From assembly GCA_026419785.1 (NCBI GenBank), contig JAODTK010001876.1:1-64000 (forward strand): DNA of 64,000 nucleotides, written 5' to 3'. Shown here piece by piece: positions 49,030 to 60,649 of the stretch. Numbering within the stretch: position 1 is the first letter of the stretch; the number at the start of each line of letters is the position of its first letter. Both the position numbers and the translations under genes were made by a program. This stretch comes from Sclerodactyla briareus. Its lineage: Eukaryota; Echinodermata; Holothuroidea; Dendrochirotida; Sclerodactylidae. A model generated the notes under the pieces. The model was given only the letters and a program-made list of their open reading frames with translations, did not search any database and was not told where the DNA came from.

Positions 49030-49320
49030 TGATTCAGCTAGTGGTCCAGAACCCCCCCCCCCCCAAGACCCAAGTGATCAATAAATGTGTAACGCAAAAA
49101 CTGGGTTTTTGCATTTCATAGTATAGTTTGCAGATGTTATTTAGCAAGTATTGGAGCAGCATGGGTTTAGGTAGGGAAGAGGCCAGAAATTTTGGACCAT
49201 TTGCCAATAGGGAGGGTGAGGCCATTTATGAGAGGGCCGCATTTCCCTTGGTTCGACTATCAACCTAAACCGTCCCCCCCCCCCCCCAACGCCCCCCCCC
49301 CCCCCCTCCCTGACAGATCT
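49030..49320 (-). repeat. G/C-tract repeat, inverted copy
   Basis: On the minus strand this carries, in order: a G tract, 'aagggaaatgcggccctc', 'aaatggcctcaccctcccta', 'ttggcaaat', 'atttgctaaataacatctgc', 'cccagt' and 'acttgggtcttggggg'. The same order appears on the plus strand at 55,110-55,370 and 58,240-58,480. G/C homopolymers delimit both ends of each copy. Confidence 0.75.
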
Positions 49321-49330
49321 CTGTACTCTC

Positions 49331-49847
49331 TCGATTCCGCTTTTCTGCAAATTATTACAGCATGTCCGTTTTTACTAACCTACGTTAATTACTACCGTTT
49401 CCCGCCCTCTAAGGTCAGCATGCGTAGAGATGGTCCATTAACGTGGCTGTGCGGATCTGTTAACTCGTTAATCGTATCCTTGCTTGACTTGACTCGTTGG
49501 CTTGCGTGCATCGATAGTTCGGTATATAATACAGCTATGCCGTACACGCTTCACTGATACATCACTATATGACTCAATAATGCATAGCACAATTATCATT
49601 TACTTCTGCGTGGCACGTACCATGCTCCTAGACCACGTTATGTGCCGATATTTATTGCCCAACCAAACACAAACCGATAATAATTGTGTGTGTGTGTGTG
49701 TGCGTGTGTTGTGTGCGTGTGTACGTACGTGCGTGTGTATGTGCGTTTTTTGTTGTCAGCAAAAATCTCGGTTTGCAATCCAAATTTAAAATTTGCCTGA
49801 TTTTCATCGCTCAGTCAGCGTAATCTGAAGCCTATTTTTTGGTATTG
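49331..49847. other. (TG)n microsatellite in otherwise unremarkable DNA
   Basis: TG repeats with interruptions lie at 49,685-49,745. No recognisable gene; short frames cross the repeat. Confidence 0.6.
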
Positions 49848-51391
49848 GAACTGAGTCAAGATGACCAAAGATAGCAATAGTTTAAGCATATCACTTTAAC
49901 TGCAATCGTTGAATCATAAACAATAACCGACTAGTGATCGGTAATAATTCAAAGTAAGTGTCCTCCCATTCATTGTGAGTACGAGTTGCGCGAAATGTAT
50001 GCGGTTGGAAAACTGCATACCTGGTATTAATCGTATGAACTTTTCTCGGTATATCGACCGATTTTCAGCGATACCGACATACCTTACCGATCTATCTCGG
50101 TCTATTGCCTCTTCGAGTTCAGGCGGTTTGGGGTTCAAATTGAATTTCTGCGACTTTTAGACTGCCAACGGCCAGTTTTGGAAAATCAATGTAAATATTG
50201 AGATTGAGCGGCGTGGAGCGTACCAGAAAATAATTGTCCAGTCGATTGCTTGATTGCTAGAAACGGTACTTTTCATGACGGTACTTGTAATATGATATTG
50301 ACCACACTACTACCAACTTTCACTGAACAACATCAACCCATACTGGCAATACCAGTCTCTTACAAACGATAGGGAGTGCAAGTAAACATGAATTGTGCTT
50401 CATACATGGGTAAATCTAGGCTGGTGAAACCAGTCTTTTACAAACCATAGGGATTATAAGTGAAAAGACTTTTCTTCATTGATATGTAGTAAAGAGTTTT
50501 GCTTTTACCAGTCGCATATAATTTTCCAAATTTGAGAAGCCAGAATTGATTTATTTCAACATTTTGGTCAATGTGTACTGGTATATAAACATGCATGGTG
50601 TTGAATATTATGAAATGACATGATTGATAAGGCTGTCCTCATTCCCCACGTTTTCAGCTCAAACCAGCTATGCTGTGGAAAATGTGTGAAAAAATAAAAA
50701 TGTTTTTTCTACGAATCAAGTCAGATTCAATGTTGTCATTGACTAGTTTTAACTTCAGCTTGTTCGGGAATTTTAGATCCAAGGTCGTTAAAGAAGGCAT
50801 AACGGGCAATTATGTGTAACTGTGAAATAATTATCGAATTTGGATTTTTTTGCCCTATACTCATCTACTCACATATTTTGCTTTGATAGATGTTGACCAA
50901 AGTTGGCCATACTGTCTTCTTCTAAGTGACCTTTTTGAAATTTTTCACTGAAGGTACAAGGTAGAAGATCATTGAAGCAGCCTAATGGATCATTGCGTGA
51001 GAAACCTAAAACCTTCTCTACAAATTAAGTAGGATTTTCAAATACCATGGTACGGCAAGGAATCACTATGCATTGCAGCGGTCATGTTCGTTATCATATG
51101 TTAGTCAAGGCACACAATACTCGAGCTGCTCACTGAGTATCTCACAGAGTTTATTGATTCATTAAGCTCTCAGTGGTATAGCCACATTCACTTCTCTCAA
51201 TCTATAAATTGTGAACTGAACTGTTTCATGTGTTCACCCAGGAACCTTCTGATACAATTTCTTGTTACTAAGTGGAGGGTAGCACGAGCCTACAAAATCG
51301 TTAAAACGACCCACATTTTGTGTTGGTTAAAATCGAACAAATTCTTCCTAAGTAAACTCGACAGGGTGAAATACATGTTTACTATGAAAAG
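49848..51391. repeat. Duplicated segment 1, right copy
   Basis: Counterpart of 34,168-35,832. It is about 120 bp shorter, mainly from scattered one-to-few-base deletions, plus loss of the 'actcaagcatgaggggagga' stretch present on the left at about 34,957. Confidence 0.85.
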
Positions 51392-51633
51392 GTGCGAGGT
51401 GGCAACACAAAAAAAAAACGGGGGGAAACGAAACCTTGCGCGGAACCGTAGAACTAACGTGTTTGATTCTACGGACGTAAACACATCCAATCCTTTCACA
51501 GAAATTTCAGAGGAACTTATTTGAGAGGTCCAGTTCTCTGTGATGCAATCACTATGTTCATGATTCAACGCATGGAATACCTTTGAATACCCTAGGGTAG
51601 GGTACGATGAAAAATATCACGGAAGAGCATTAT

Positions 51634-51840
51634 TTTGGGCGAACACAAGCATTTTCAATCATCGCTATGACGTAAAGCCAAAACTGAATGCCAATCAACA
51701 AAACAACAACAATCCCAATGTTGCCCTCGTAAAAAGAAAATGTTCCAAGATCTGCACCACAAATTGCCAATATTGCTAGAGCTTGTCCAACAACAACAAC
51801 GTGATTTGCGATCAACAGCGTATCCGCATGGTAATCACTG

Positions 51841-51842
<2 letters not shown>
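51634..51842 (-). CDS. Possible terminal exon with two membrane spans
   Basis: On the minus strand a (TG)n tract ends in 'tgtggcag' at about 51,843, a plausible splice acceptor. The open frame that follows contains two hydrophobic runs, 'LLIANHVVVVGQALAILAIC' and 'IGIVVVLLIGIQFWLYVIAM', separated by 'GADLGTFSFYEGN'. It ends in a stop after 'IENACVRPK'. No family is recognised. The other exons were not found, so this may be chance. Unlike most frames here, it has even codon composition and a sensible acceptor. Confidence 0.3.

Positions 51843-51871
<29 letters not shown>
51842..51871. repeat. (CA)15 microsatellite
   Basis: Perfect CA repeat. On the minus strand it supplies the pyrimidine-containing stretch before the putative acceptor. 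Confidence 0.95.
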
Positions 51872-51873
<2 letters not shown>

Positions 51874-52159
51874 GAGAACATTCGACAGTTACTGTAAGTC
51901 TTCTTGGTCAGCCCAGGCCTTTTGAATGTTAAATTATGTAAAATAAGGATCATTCCCCCGTATTCACGATTTGAGTTGTCTCATTACGCAGCGTGGTAGG
52001 CCTAAGTTAGTGTGGACGCACAGTTGGCATAAAATACACCCCAAAGGTTAGGCCTAGCCTAGCCTACCAGTCAGGCGCACGTCAGTACACAGATACGTAG
52101 CTAGGCTAGGTAGGTCTAACTTGGTACTTAGTTAGTACTTAGTAGTACCAATAAGGGTT

Positions 52160-52640
52160 GTCATGACGTAGTGGTAACTGGTGCACAAAGCCCAAGGATA
52201 TCCTGTGAATTCAGAAATTTCATCACGGAGAAATCATGGAAATATCATGGAACTTTGTTTTCTTGGAATGATGGGAACCCTGTCACTAGGCGAGAGGATG
52301 CATTCCCTTCGTGGGTAATGTATTCTCTCACACCAAACATCTTCAACAGTAATTCCTCCTACCACGCTTACAGCAACATAATGAAGTATTATCTGCAGTG
52401 AGACATTGTAATCACATGTAAAAACCCAACTTGCAACATGGCCTTTAACGCCATTGTGCAATCAGGCAACCCAGACAAAACTCCTAACATTGACATTACA
52501 GATGCTGAAGGAATGCAGTGAACACTAATATATCTAATACCGAATATCTAATCACCCATATTATAACTCCCATTGATCAAGGCTCACCATGGCTTCCAAT
52601 CCTGATTCCGAAAACGGTGTAACTAGTTTTTAATTCGACA
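52160..52640. repeat. Dispersed repeat related to 47,241-47,900
   Basis: This shares 'gatgggaaccctgtcactag', 'caccaaacatcttcaacag', 'aattcctcctaccac', 'tctaatcacccatatta' and 'cctgattccgaaaac' with the other copy. Two short frames (52,171-52,461) ride on it and are not recognised. Confidence 0.6.
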
Positions 52641-53129
52641 AAGGTGAAAATATACGTGACAATAACAAGGCCGAGCGGTTATTCGAGCGGCACGGTTTTA
52701 GGGGCCGGACAACGGGACAATTTTATCTACCACCCCAATTTGACCTTTGTGTTATTAATTTAAAAACAACCTATAGCAACAGGTTTTCAGATTCGTTTAC
52801 AAAAACAGGGCCCCGTGGAGTTATTCGAGCGACACGATTTTGGGAGCTTAACAATATCGTCCAGTGCACCCTTATTTCTGGTGTTGCTTGCTATATAACA
52901 TTGGTTTGAATAATTAATTTCGAAATCAATATGTAACATGTTTCGAGGACCAGTATACCTAGTAGTTACTTGTCTAACCGAGAACGAGGGAAACGTGTCC
53001 TTGAACTGGGTGACCTTACACTCTACTCCGGAACATTGTGCTCCACGATGATGCTAAGGTAACGTGATACGTATTGCATATATCTTCAATATCATATTCC
53101 TCCAAAGCCTGACTGTTTGTTGTTTTGGG
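52641..53129. other. No gene seen
   Basis: 'gagcggcacggttttagg' (52,684) and 'gagcgacacgattttggg' (52,825) form a short direct repeat about 141 bp apart. Nothing else was noted. Confidence 0.5.
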
Positions 53130-54950
53130 TTGTTTTCATGCAGACTTCCCCTTGGTTGAAATTACCTTCTCTGACGACTCTTTATCCTCGGTTTCAGCCA
53201 TTCAGTTCAGTTCGTCGAACATTGAGCCGTTGAACGCAAAAGAACTTCAGGTCTGACGGCATTCCTGTAATTTCATTATGAAGTCTGCTTCTGAACTTGC
53301 ACCTACCTTGGTAAACTATACCATCTATGTTATTCGATGGAATGCCACCTTTCCGAGTGGAAACAATGTCCATGCCTGCCCCGGCCTAAGAAGGTGACAA
53401 GTCCAACCACCCTAACTACAGGCCGATTGCGTCGTGACTCATATAGCTAGATGAAAACCATGATTAACGAGCATGTCTTGAAATTCCGGGAATTTCGGTT
53501 TTCCATAAACGACCATCAGTATTGGTTTTCCGTCATGTGCCAATTAACTGGGAACCTCCATCTTTTGTCACCAACCAATGGGCTTCAGTCATTGACTCGT
53601 TCGATGAAAGTAGGGTTATTGCCCTCGATATTGCCAAAGTCTTCGATCATGTAGGCCGGTAGTTAACGCCACCTGCTTTAATGAAGAGTTTTGCCTGGAG
53701 GACAGAACCAATAGCCAAAACCCTTCTCCACACTCCAGTCAGAGACGGCACTAGCTTGCCCGATGGTGTTCTCATGCTCCTTGAGTCGGGCGGGAGACGG
53801 GACGTTCAGCCCACCCTCCTGCCTACACCACCACCTGCAATTCGTACGTTCTCCTTAATAGTGTTTCCATTCAACTCTCGTACTAATTGGGGAGAGGTGG
53901 AGGCACGTATTTTAACGGCATAAGTCCAGTCAAATTTTTAGTATCCTATCTCTATGGTATCTCCAGTGTAGGCCTCTCATCTCTCTACATAATAAAGATC
54001 GTATTGTTCTCTGTTTACAACTGGTGCTCCAGAGAAGCGTTTCAGAGGTGAACAACGCATGTGCACAGTAGCCTCCTTAGTAAGAGTCTTCCTAGAGGCA
54101 CTCAAATTAGGCCATGGGGGGTGGGGGAGGGGGGGGGGTTTGCATCAATTTGACAAAGTAATAATGTATATTTGTAGAGAGAAATATTCCCGTGCGAGCA
54201 ACACTGAAAGACAAGCAATGGCATGTGTGAGTGTAACATTGTATCAGCAGCATACAGTGTGTGTTATTCTAACTTAGCCTAATCTCTCGCAGAGTTTTTT
54301 TTAGAGGACCGTCAGGGAAAAGGACCGGGGCTTCTCGGAGTGGAGGAGATTTCCCCAGTGAGAGCCAAGACGGCTTCCGCACTGGCAGCCGTCAACCTGC
54401 GGCCGCATTTCTCTCTCAGAAACTTATGTATCGACTCTACAATATGCTAACGACTGGCATTTATTTTTATTTTATCCACTCCTACATCTGATTATTTTAT
54501 TGCAATATGGTAGAATTTCTTAACATATTCTCATTTTAGTTTGAACTGGGTGGGACCACAAGTTTCAGAGGCCTCAGAGCCGCCGAATAGCTCCAAAGAA
54601 CACACCCCCACTGGGAAGTTTTCAGGCAGCGGATACCCTCACGTCGGGATAGGATTGTGAAACTCAAGAAAAAATTTATGCTTGGTATCTCGTCATTTAA
54701 GCACTGTATTAATTGCCGTCAGAACAAGGAAAAACATAACCCCTATTTTTATTCTCCTCTGGAAGAGGAGAGGAGAGGGATGGGCCAGGTTACTGTTGCC
54801 CTTTTTCCTTCTTTTTTCCTTCCATTCTTTCCTTTGGCTCATAGTCCCTACTTTTGTAGTTCCCATCTCGTGTTCTTCGATTTTTTCCACTGCGCCCTAC
54901 CACAGGGCCACTGGCCGCAACACCATACACGTGGGTGTGTAGTGGCGGAT
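53130..54950 (+). mobile_element. Jockey-like LINE remnant, right duplicate
   Basis: Counterpart of 36,050-38,320 plus 40,494-40,625, without the LINE insert. RT debris includes 'LVNYTIYVIRW' (53,310), 'LSPTNGLQSLTRSMKVGL' in an alternative frame, and a 'LDIAK' equivalent at 53,620. The tail carries the RASNTERQA segment (54,200), 'gcggccgcattt' (54,402) and 'tactgttgccctttttcctt' (54,791). A G-rich tract lies at 54,116-54,138. It is frame-broken throughout. Confidence 0.65.
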
Positions 54951-55079
54951 TCATTAGTATCAACAACTTCTAGGTTATATGAGGACTGCTTCCGGGTGTG
55001 CTTAATTGCATTTCAGGATCTTCCAGTATATATTATACTTCATCGTACCAGAACAGTTGGGGATGAGTTACCTCAACCG

Positions 55080-55370
55080 TGCTCAACCAAGCGCGTGCCG
55101 AGCGATTGTCTTGGGGGGGGGGGGGGGGGGGAGGGGGGTTGGGTCAGGACACCCAAGGGGAAGTGCGCCCCCCCCCCGCCCCCATAAATGACTGACCCTC
55201 CTTATGGCAAATGAGTACAATTTAGGGGCCCCTTGACACATGGCTGTGGCAATATTTTGCTAAAAACCCAAGCTGCAGCTACAAAATCTCCACTGAACTG
55301 CAAACATCAGTTTGGTGTGTAAAAAAACGATCACTTGAGTCATTGGGGGTCTGACCCCAATCCACTCGAC
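55080..55370 (+). repeat. G/C-tract repeat, direct copy 1
   Basis: Same landmark order as 58,225-58,490. A G-rich tract (55,111-55,138) is followed by 'aaggggaagtgcgcc', 'tgaccctccttatggcaaat', 'tattttgctaaaaaccc', 'actgaactgcaaacatcag' and 'tcacttgagtc'. A second C tract at 55,169-55,177 is specific to this copy. Confidence 0.75.
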
Positions 55371-55990
55371 GGTACGGCGTTGTGCTCAACCTCTTGACTC
55401 TTCCAGTGCAGTGTCACCAATATTATCAATACGTGAAGGTCATATAGGGCGACCTACAGATATAATCTAGACCTGGCACGTGCTATTCGCTTTCCACACG
55501 TTCCCACTAAACCACTGGTAGGGTCGAACCCTATGCCAAATGAAGGCGGTATCATCATAACGATATGTTATCGTTCTGCTCCCCGATCTTTTCAAATTCC
55601 AGACCTGAACAGGGGAGAAGGTAGTGAATACCATAAATACTAATGCATTATCTCAATAACCTTTCAAAGGTTGTATAACACAAAACTACATTCATAAGTA
55701 CATGCAAAAGACGATGGAAGAAAATCTACGATAAACCTTTGGCTAACGATATTATAGAAAGATTGGGATGATCAAAAACGGGGAAAAGGCTTTTACCCGT
55801 AGGAATGATCGGCAATAGCGAATCGAGTCATTTGTCTATGTGGCATGGTGTTGATTCAGCCGCCTGATAAATTGTTTGGAATTATTCGACCTGGACCAAA
55901 ACAATCGGATCGTCGCCGACATATATCTTTGTAGTGTGGACCATGGTGACTGATCCTTCACACACCGGAAGAGAGATTAACTCACAGGAC
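55371..55990. other. No gene seen
   Basis: 'ggtcgaaccc' at 55,533 looks like a B-box but lacks a correctly placed A-box. No frame is recognised. Confidence 0.4.
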
Positions 55991-56330
55991 ACTGAAAGAA
56001 GCATCGCGCATGGCGTCCGTATTCACGGGTGTGGAATTGCTTGACCCAAGTCCTCAATACCGTTGAACCACACACAGTGTCAAAAACGGGCCGTGAATCT
56101 ATGCTTAGTGGGAGCATCCAGTCAAAAAAATCTCTTGTGATGGTGGTTGTAGTACGGCTTAGGGAAATAAAATGTGCGGTGTTCCTCGGGGGAATATATC
56201 GAGTCCTATTCTCTTTGCTATATCAATGAATCGATGGTCTCAATGAAGTCCAAACTTCAAACTTATGCCTCATGCAGATGACAGTAACGCATTCCGTTTC
56301 CTAAAAGAGTGCCCAGCATTGCCTATTGGA
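55991..56330 (+). mobile_element. Non-LTR reverse transcriptase palm fragment
   Basis: 'CGVPRGNISSPILFAISMN' (about 56,175-56,231) matches the GVPQGS.L.P.LF..YIN box. 'LMPHADDSNAFRF', reading about 56,262-56,300 in another frame, matches the YADD catalytic box with both aspartates intact. Upstream 'HTVSKTGRES' (56,054) may be the 'R.Q.V' strand. A short stretch only; the rest of the element is not recognised. Confidence 0.7.
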
Positions 56331-57100
56331 AGATTTGGTAGGCCGACGCTACACTGACTGTGCTAGAGGCAAGAATGTATAGGACTATGCGGCATTCACT
56401 CTTATCTGCTCATTTTGTTCTCTCCTGGAGGGGCCAGCAGGAAAAAATGGTCCGAGTAAATAAAATCACATTTTCACCGAAAATGGATCCATTTGCCTGG
56501 GACGGGCAAGTTCAAGGAAAATTGGAGGCAAACAGACGTTTTGTCACACCAATACTACGAACGAGGAGTTCATATAATAGGTCATGGGATAGCCTTTCCG
56601 CCAATCAGAGCGCCACATTAGCTGTCTATTCCACAGACAGTTGCGTATTTTGAGGCAGCGGTATAGGCAATAGGGCCATAAAAATGACCTCCCATTTCGG
56701 GCATCTTCAAGCCTTTTGATTGGAATTCAATGAAGGACTTGTGGAATATGACCCTGATTTCACATCGAGAGCAGACCCCGAACAATTGAATTGGAAGAAA
56801 ATATACTTTGAAGGAAGCGTTTCATGTCCAAAGGTTTTATTTGATTATTAACTTACGCAAAACAAAATGAGAACCCTCACGCTGCAGTGAAAGTGTGCGA
56901 AAACTTCACGTTCATTCAGGTCTATTAAACCGTCCTACCACGGCGAGTGGGGCCTGATTCGTCAACATAATCGTTTCAGCAATACGTGATTCTAATGCAA
57001 TGCCATAGCAGAATTTCCATTGGAATAGTTATTTTACAAAATCTGACGAATTTCTTGATGAGCAAGGTTTATATTGATTTGACTAGAGCATTAGGAACTC
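56331..57100. other. No gene seen
   Basis: A 97-codon plus frame (56,360-56,653) overlaps the end of the RT fragment region and could be element debris. No motif was recognised. Confidence 0.4.
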
Positions 57101-57170
57101 AGCAAATAGCATAGTGGTCTAAGAGTGATTCTTTTAATCAGTGATTTCCGGGTTCAATCATGGCTCGTAC
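57101..57170 (+). other. tRNA-like sequence, possible SINE head
   Basis: 'tagcatagtggtctaagagt' (A-box-like) is followed after about 35 bases by 'ccgggttcaatcatgg' (B-box). The acceptor ends do not pair, so it is not a functional tRNA. No A tail was found downstream. Confidence 0.45.
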
Positions 57171-58224
57171 TAAAACTTTTATAGTTTTTCCCCAGATTTC
57201 CCAATTCCCTTTTCCGTTGGTCGAGCTCTATGCAGCTCCGATCAGGACTTTTGCGAAATATTATAGAGTTTTTTCTATACGAGCATTTGAAAGTGACAAA
57301 TTGGTCCCAGAAAAGAGGTTCTAGGTTATCATGGCTGTGGTATCAATTTACATACAGGGGTGGCGCAAGAGGGCTCCACCCACCTCGGGGGGGGGGGGGG
57401 GGATACACTAAAATCACGCGTGGCGTCCAATCCAGGGGGGACGTGGACGCGCCCCCAATTCGAAGAGGGGGAATGTCCCTCCCCCACGTTGGCGAATGAG
57501 GGACATATGAGGTCGCATGCCCCTAATTTTTTGTGATATCCCATTTAGGGTGCGGAATTGAAACATTAAGCAGTAGCAAATGATGGTCTAAGCCTCTAAA
57601 GCCAATTTGTCATCGATGCCCGAGTTAAGTGCGAAAATTTTCGCGCGATCGGGCGCATTTGCTTGTGTCTATTAGTTTTCGATTTTTCACGAGAATTGTT
57701 TCCATAAAGGCTTATTTACGTTGTGAACTCCTTGAATAAATTCATACTCTTCTTTTTTGAATTTAGAATAGGAATAGGCCAATCGCAGATCAACTATTGA
57801 CAAGGCCCTGGATCACGTTCACAACATTCTACAGTGGCTGAAATTGCAAAAGACTCCCAACAATTAGCGGCCCATTGAACTCTATAAACGTAAAATTGAT
57901 TGTCCCTGATGAGTGCTTAGACAGGAGAAGTTCACTTCAATTCACTCACCTTTAATTGACCGCTTAGAATTTCGCTAGGGTCGCTGTGTTGCAATGAGCA
58001 AACATTTATGTGAGTTTGTTGCGCGCTTCGGCGCGGTTATGTCTTTCTACGATTTTTTAACCAGTTCCACCGCTAGAGTACTATATGTATTCGTCAAGTT
58101 CAAGAAATCAATGCAATGGTAACTCAGCCACAAACAACATACATGATTGAGATCGAGGGAGGATTAGTCGAGACCGGATATCCCGAGACCAGCCGCACAT
58201 CATTGAAGTTATACACTGCTGTAT
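57171..58224. other. No gene; G-tract repeat end at about 57,355
   Basis: 'aggggtggcgcaagagggct' (57,356) leads to a G15 tract (57,389-57,403). This is similar in style to the starts of other G/C-tract repeats here. 'cgcgcttcggcgcgg' at 58,022 is a short palindrome-like word also seen at the window end. Confidence 0.5.
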
Positions 58225-58490
58225 GAGGCACGTACCGAGAGAGTTGTCGGGGGGGGGGGGGGGTTGAAGGTCGGAACCCAAGGGAAAGTGCGCCCTCACA
58301 AATGGCCTCACCCTCCCTATTGGCAAATAGGTACAAATTATGTGATGAGCCTCTAGACACATGCTGCTTGCAATATTTGCTAAATAACATCTGCATAACC
58401 TCTATTGAACTGCAAGAAAAATCAGTTGTGTGGAAAAAAATAGTGGTCACTTGGGTCAGGGGGGGGGGGATTGACCCCCACCCCCATTCA
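58225..58490 (+). repeat. G/C-tract repeat, direct copy 2
   Basis: Best-preserved copy of the three. G14 (58,249-58,262), 'aagggaaagtgcgccctcac', 'aatggcctcaccctccctat', 'tggcaaat', 'atatttgctaaataacatct', 'attgaactgcaagaaaaatc' and 'cacttgggtcagg', then G9. The minus-strand frames across it are artefacts. Confidence 0.8.
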
Positions 58491-60649
58491 CTGACTGTAG
58501 GAAAACTTTCCCAACTTGGATAACATTTACCGACATTTCGAGTCGAAGAAAAGACAATAGAGGGTATACCACAAATCATACCAATTAGCAATGCGACGAA
58601 TCAATTAGGTGCGTCATTCTAGCCGTCCGGGGAACTGCCGAGCCTACAGATCATCAGTGTGCCACATTCATCGTTTATTGTGGACAGATGTAAATTGCGC
58701 AAACGCTTTGGCCAATCAAAGGCCAAATTCTAAAAAAATTGGCTTCCTTTGAATTCCACCAAATACGAGCGTCCGTTTTGTTCTTTGCCCTTGTAAACCA
58801 ATTCATCAGGCGCGGTTCGACCAAGGGCGTAGAAACGGGGTGCTGGGGCGCCCATCCCCCTCAGTGAAAAATGTGGGGGAGGAAGGTTGTTTAGAGGGAG
58901 GAAACCCCCCATACTCCCCCCCCCCCCCCTCCCATCCTCGAGTCTGAAAACCCCTTTTGATTTTCAACCAGCATTCGTCATTTTCTGCTATTCCCACTTC
59001 CTCATTTTCAGTCAGTATGCTGGAATTTCTTTTGTACTATCATTTTTATATACAATATCCAGATAAGTTTATGGAAAAACAATTCGCGCGCTTCCCGCCA
59101 AGGTGGCGCCAGCGGGGGGTAGGGGGGACCCCCCCCCCGTCGGGAGTCGTGGCCGTCGGGAATTTTTCCCAACTCGTGGGAGCACGAGGGTACGGTAAAA
59201 TTTACACACCCGACGCGGTCTATTGCCCGGACGTATAAGATTTCCAACCTCCGTTATAGCGAAAATTCCTATATGAAAGCCTGAAATTTGTTCGAGCTTG
59301 ACCTAATATAGTTTACGATATTGCGAAGTTCCTCGCTCAAGTTGAAGATCAGCGTATCCATCATCCGAACTCCCTGAACAGGACATACAATGTTGACAGA
59401 TAGGATAGGATACATATAAGCTCTATGGATATTTCGAATAACCCTGCAAATAGATTACTGTACAATTCTGTTGGGCAGGATGATCGTTCTGCCGCATACC
59501 ACTGTTTTGCATTGTGTTGAGTGGTGTGCTCTCACGATGGTGTGCAACTATTCAATATTTTCCTTCCCTAAAATTGCAAATTCAGATTTGCAATCAGGGC
59601 AAGGATTTCGGCTCAGTATCGCCTAGCATGGGCTCCATCCGCATGTTGCCTCAGTGAGGGTGGCTTGTGGATCTCATCGAAGGAACCCGGCAGATGAACC
59701 AGCAGTCATCGGACTGCGGAGAACACATCATATTCACATGCGAGTCGATATGGCTCAATAGTCCCTAGGCATGGGGCTCCCCCAGCCTACCAGCCGAGTG
59801 ATCGGAACGAATACTGAGTTTGTTCTAATTCCAATACTGATCGACAAAGATGATGCACGACATCTTGCATCTTTTCAAACACATCCCCGCGACGCACATA
59901 TTCCTGTCGACGACCCCAGACCCACCAGCACTCCAACCAGCGTAACGAATGAATTACCACCCACCCTCCTCCTTTTTTTCATTACCACCTGTCCCACCCT
60001 TGTAAAACAATGCATTCACACAGATATGAATTATACGGTTGTTAGCACCTCTATTCTGATTCACCATCGTCGCCGTCCTATACACCTGTACACGTAATAT
60101 CAAAAATGGAGGGAGCTTATACCGGTACCCCAGCCACCAACTCTGGCCAGACCACAATATGAGGGAGACTTTTTACCCTCTATAGACAAATCTGCTTGGT
60201 GGTGTGCTTCACACATTTCACCTAATTTCAGGCCTTCCTCGAGGGTACCACTTTCCACATACCGCTCAAATATTTATAAATGGCATTGTTGCATATTTCC
60301 TAAATTTTTCAATTCCCATTTCTCTTCACTGTGGCTGCGGATCTTGAAGCCGGGCCGAGTGGAATTCTACTGGAGAGGAAGAAACGCTTTTTCTGGAGAA
60401 TAAACAACTTTTCAAGTGCCCATGTGCCCATTCGGAGGTACAAAGGTCAATTTTATCAACAATTCAGATCTATGCCCCATAGTCATATCTATTCATTATA
60501 GTTTAGTTGTCTGTAACGATTTGGAACATTCGGATGAACTTGTGCAAGTCCTTAGCAAAGTAATTCATTTGGGGTAATAACTCATTTGGAGTAGTTAAGG
60601 GCTTTTTTTTTTGTGCTATTCATCACAAAAACCCAATATTACCACCTCC
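58491..60649. other. No recognisable gene; C-tract repeat debris
   Basis: C14 at 58,917-58,930 and C9 at 59,131-59,139 sit in sequence like 'ggtggcgccagcgggggg', typical of the G/C-tract repeat ends. A plus frame of 108 codons (59,771-60,097) has no recognised motif. A T10 run lies at 60,603-60,612. Confidence 0.45.

Noticed and set aside
49192..49557. 121-codon plus-strand frame
   Set aside because: Proline run from C homopolymers inside the inverted G/C-tract repeat.
54657..55187. 176-codon plus-strand frame
   Set aside because: It crosses the LINE 3' region and G/C homopolymers; the paired left copy does not keep it.
55500..55560. tRNA-like B-box 'ggtcgaaccc'
   Set aside because: The A-box-like word lies on the wrong side on either strand.
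59630..59760. Zinc-knuckle end of a LINE ('DCGEHIIFTC')
   Set aside because: One short match only, without the expected neighbours; too weak to call.
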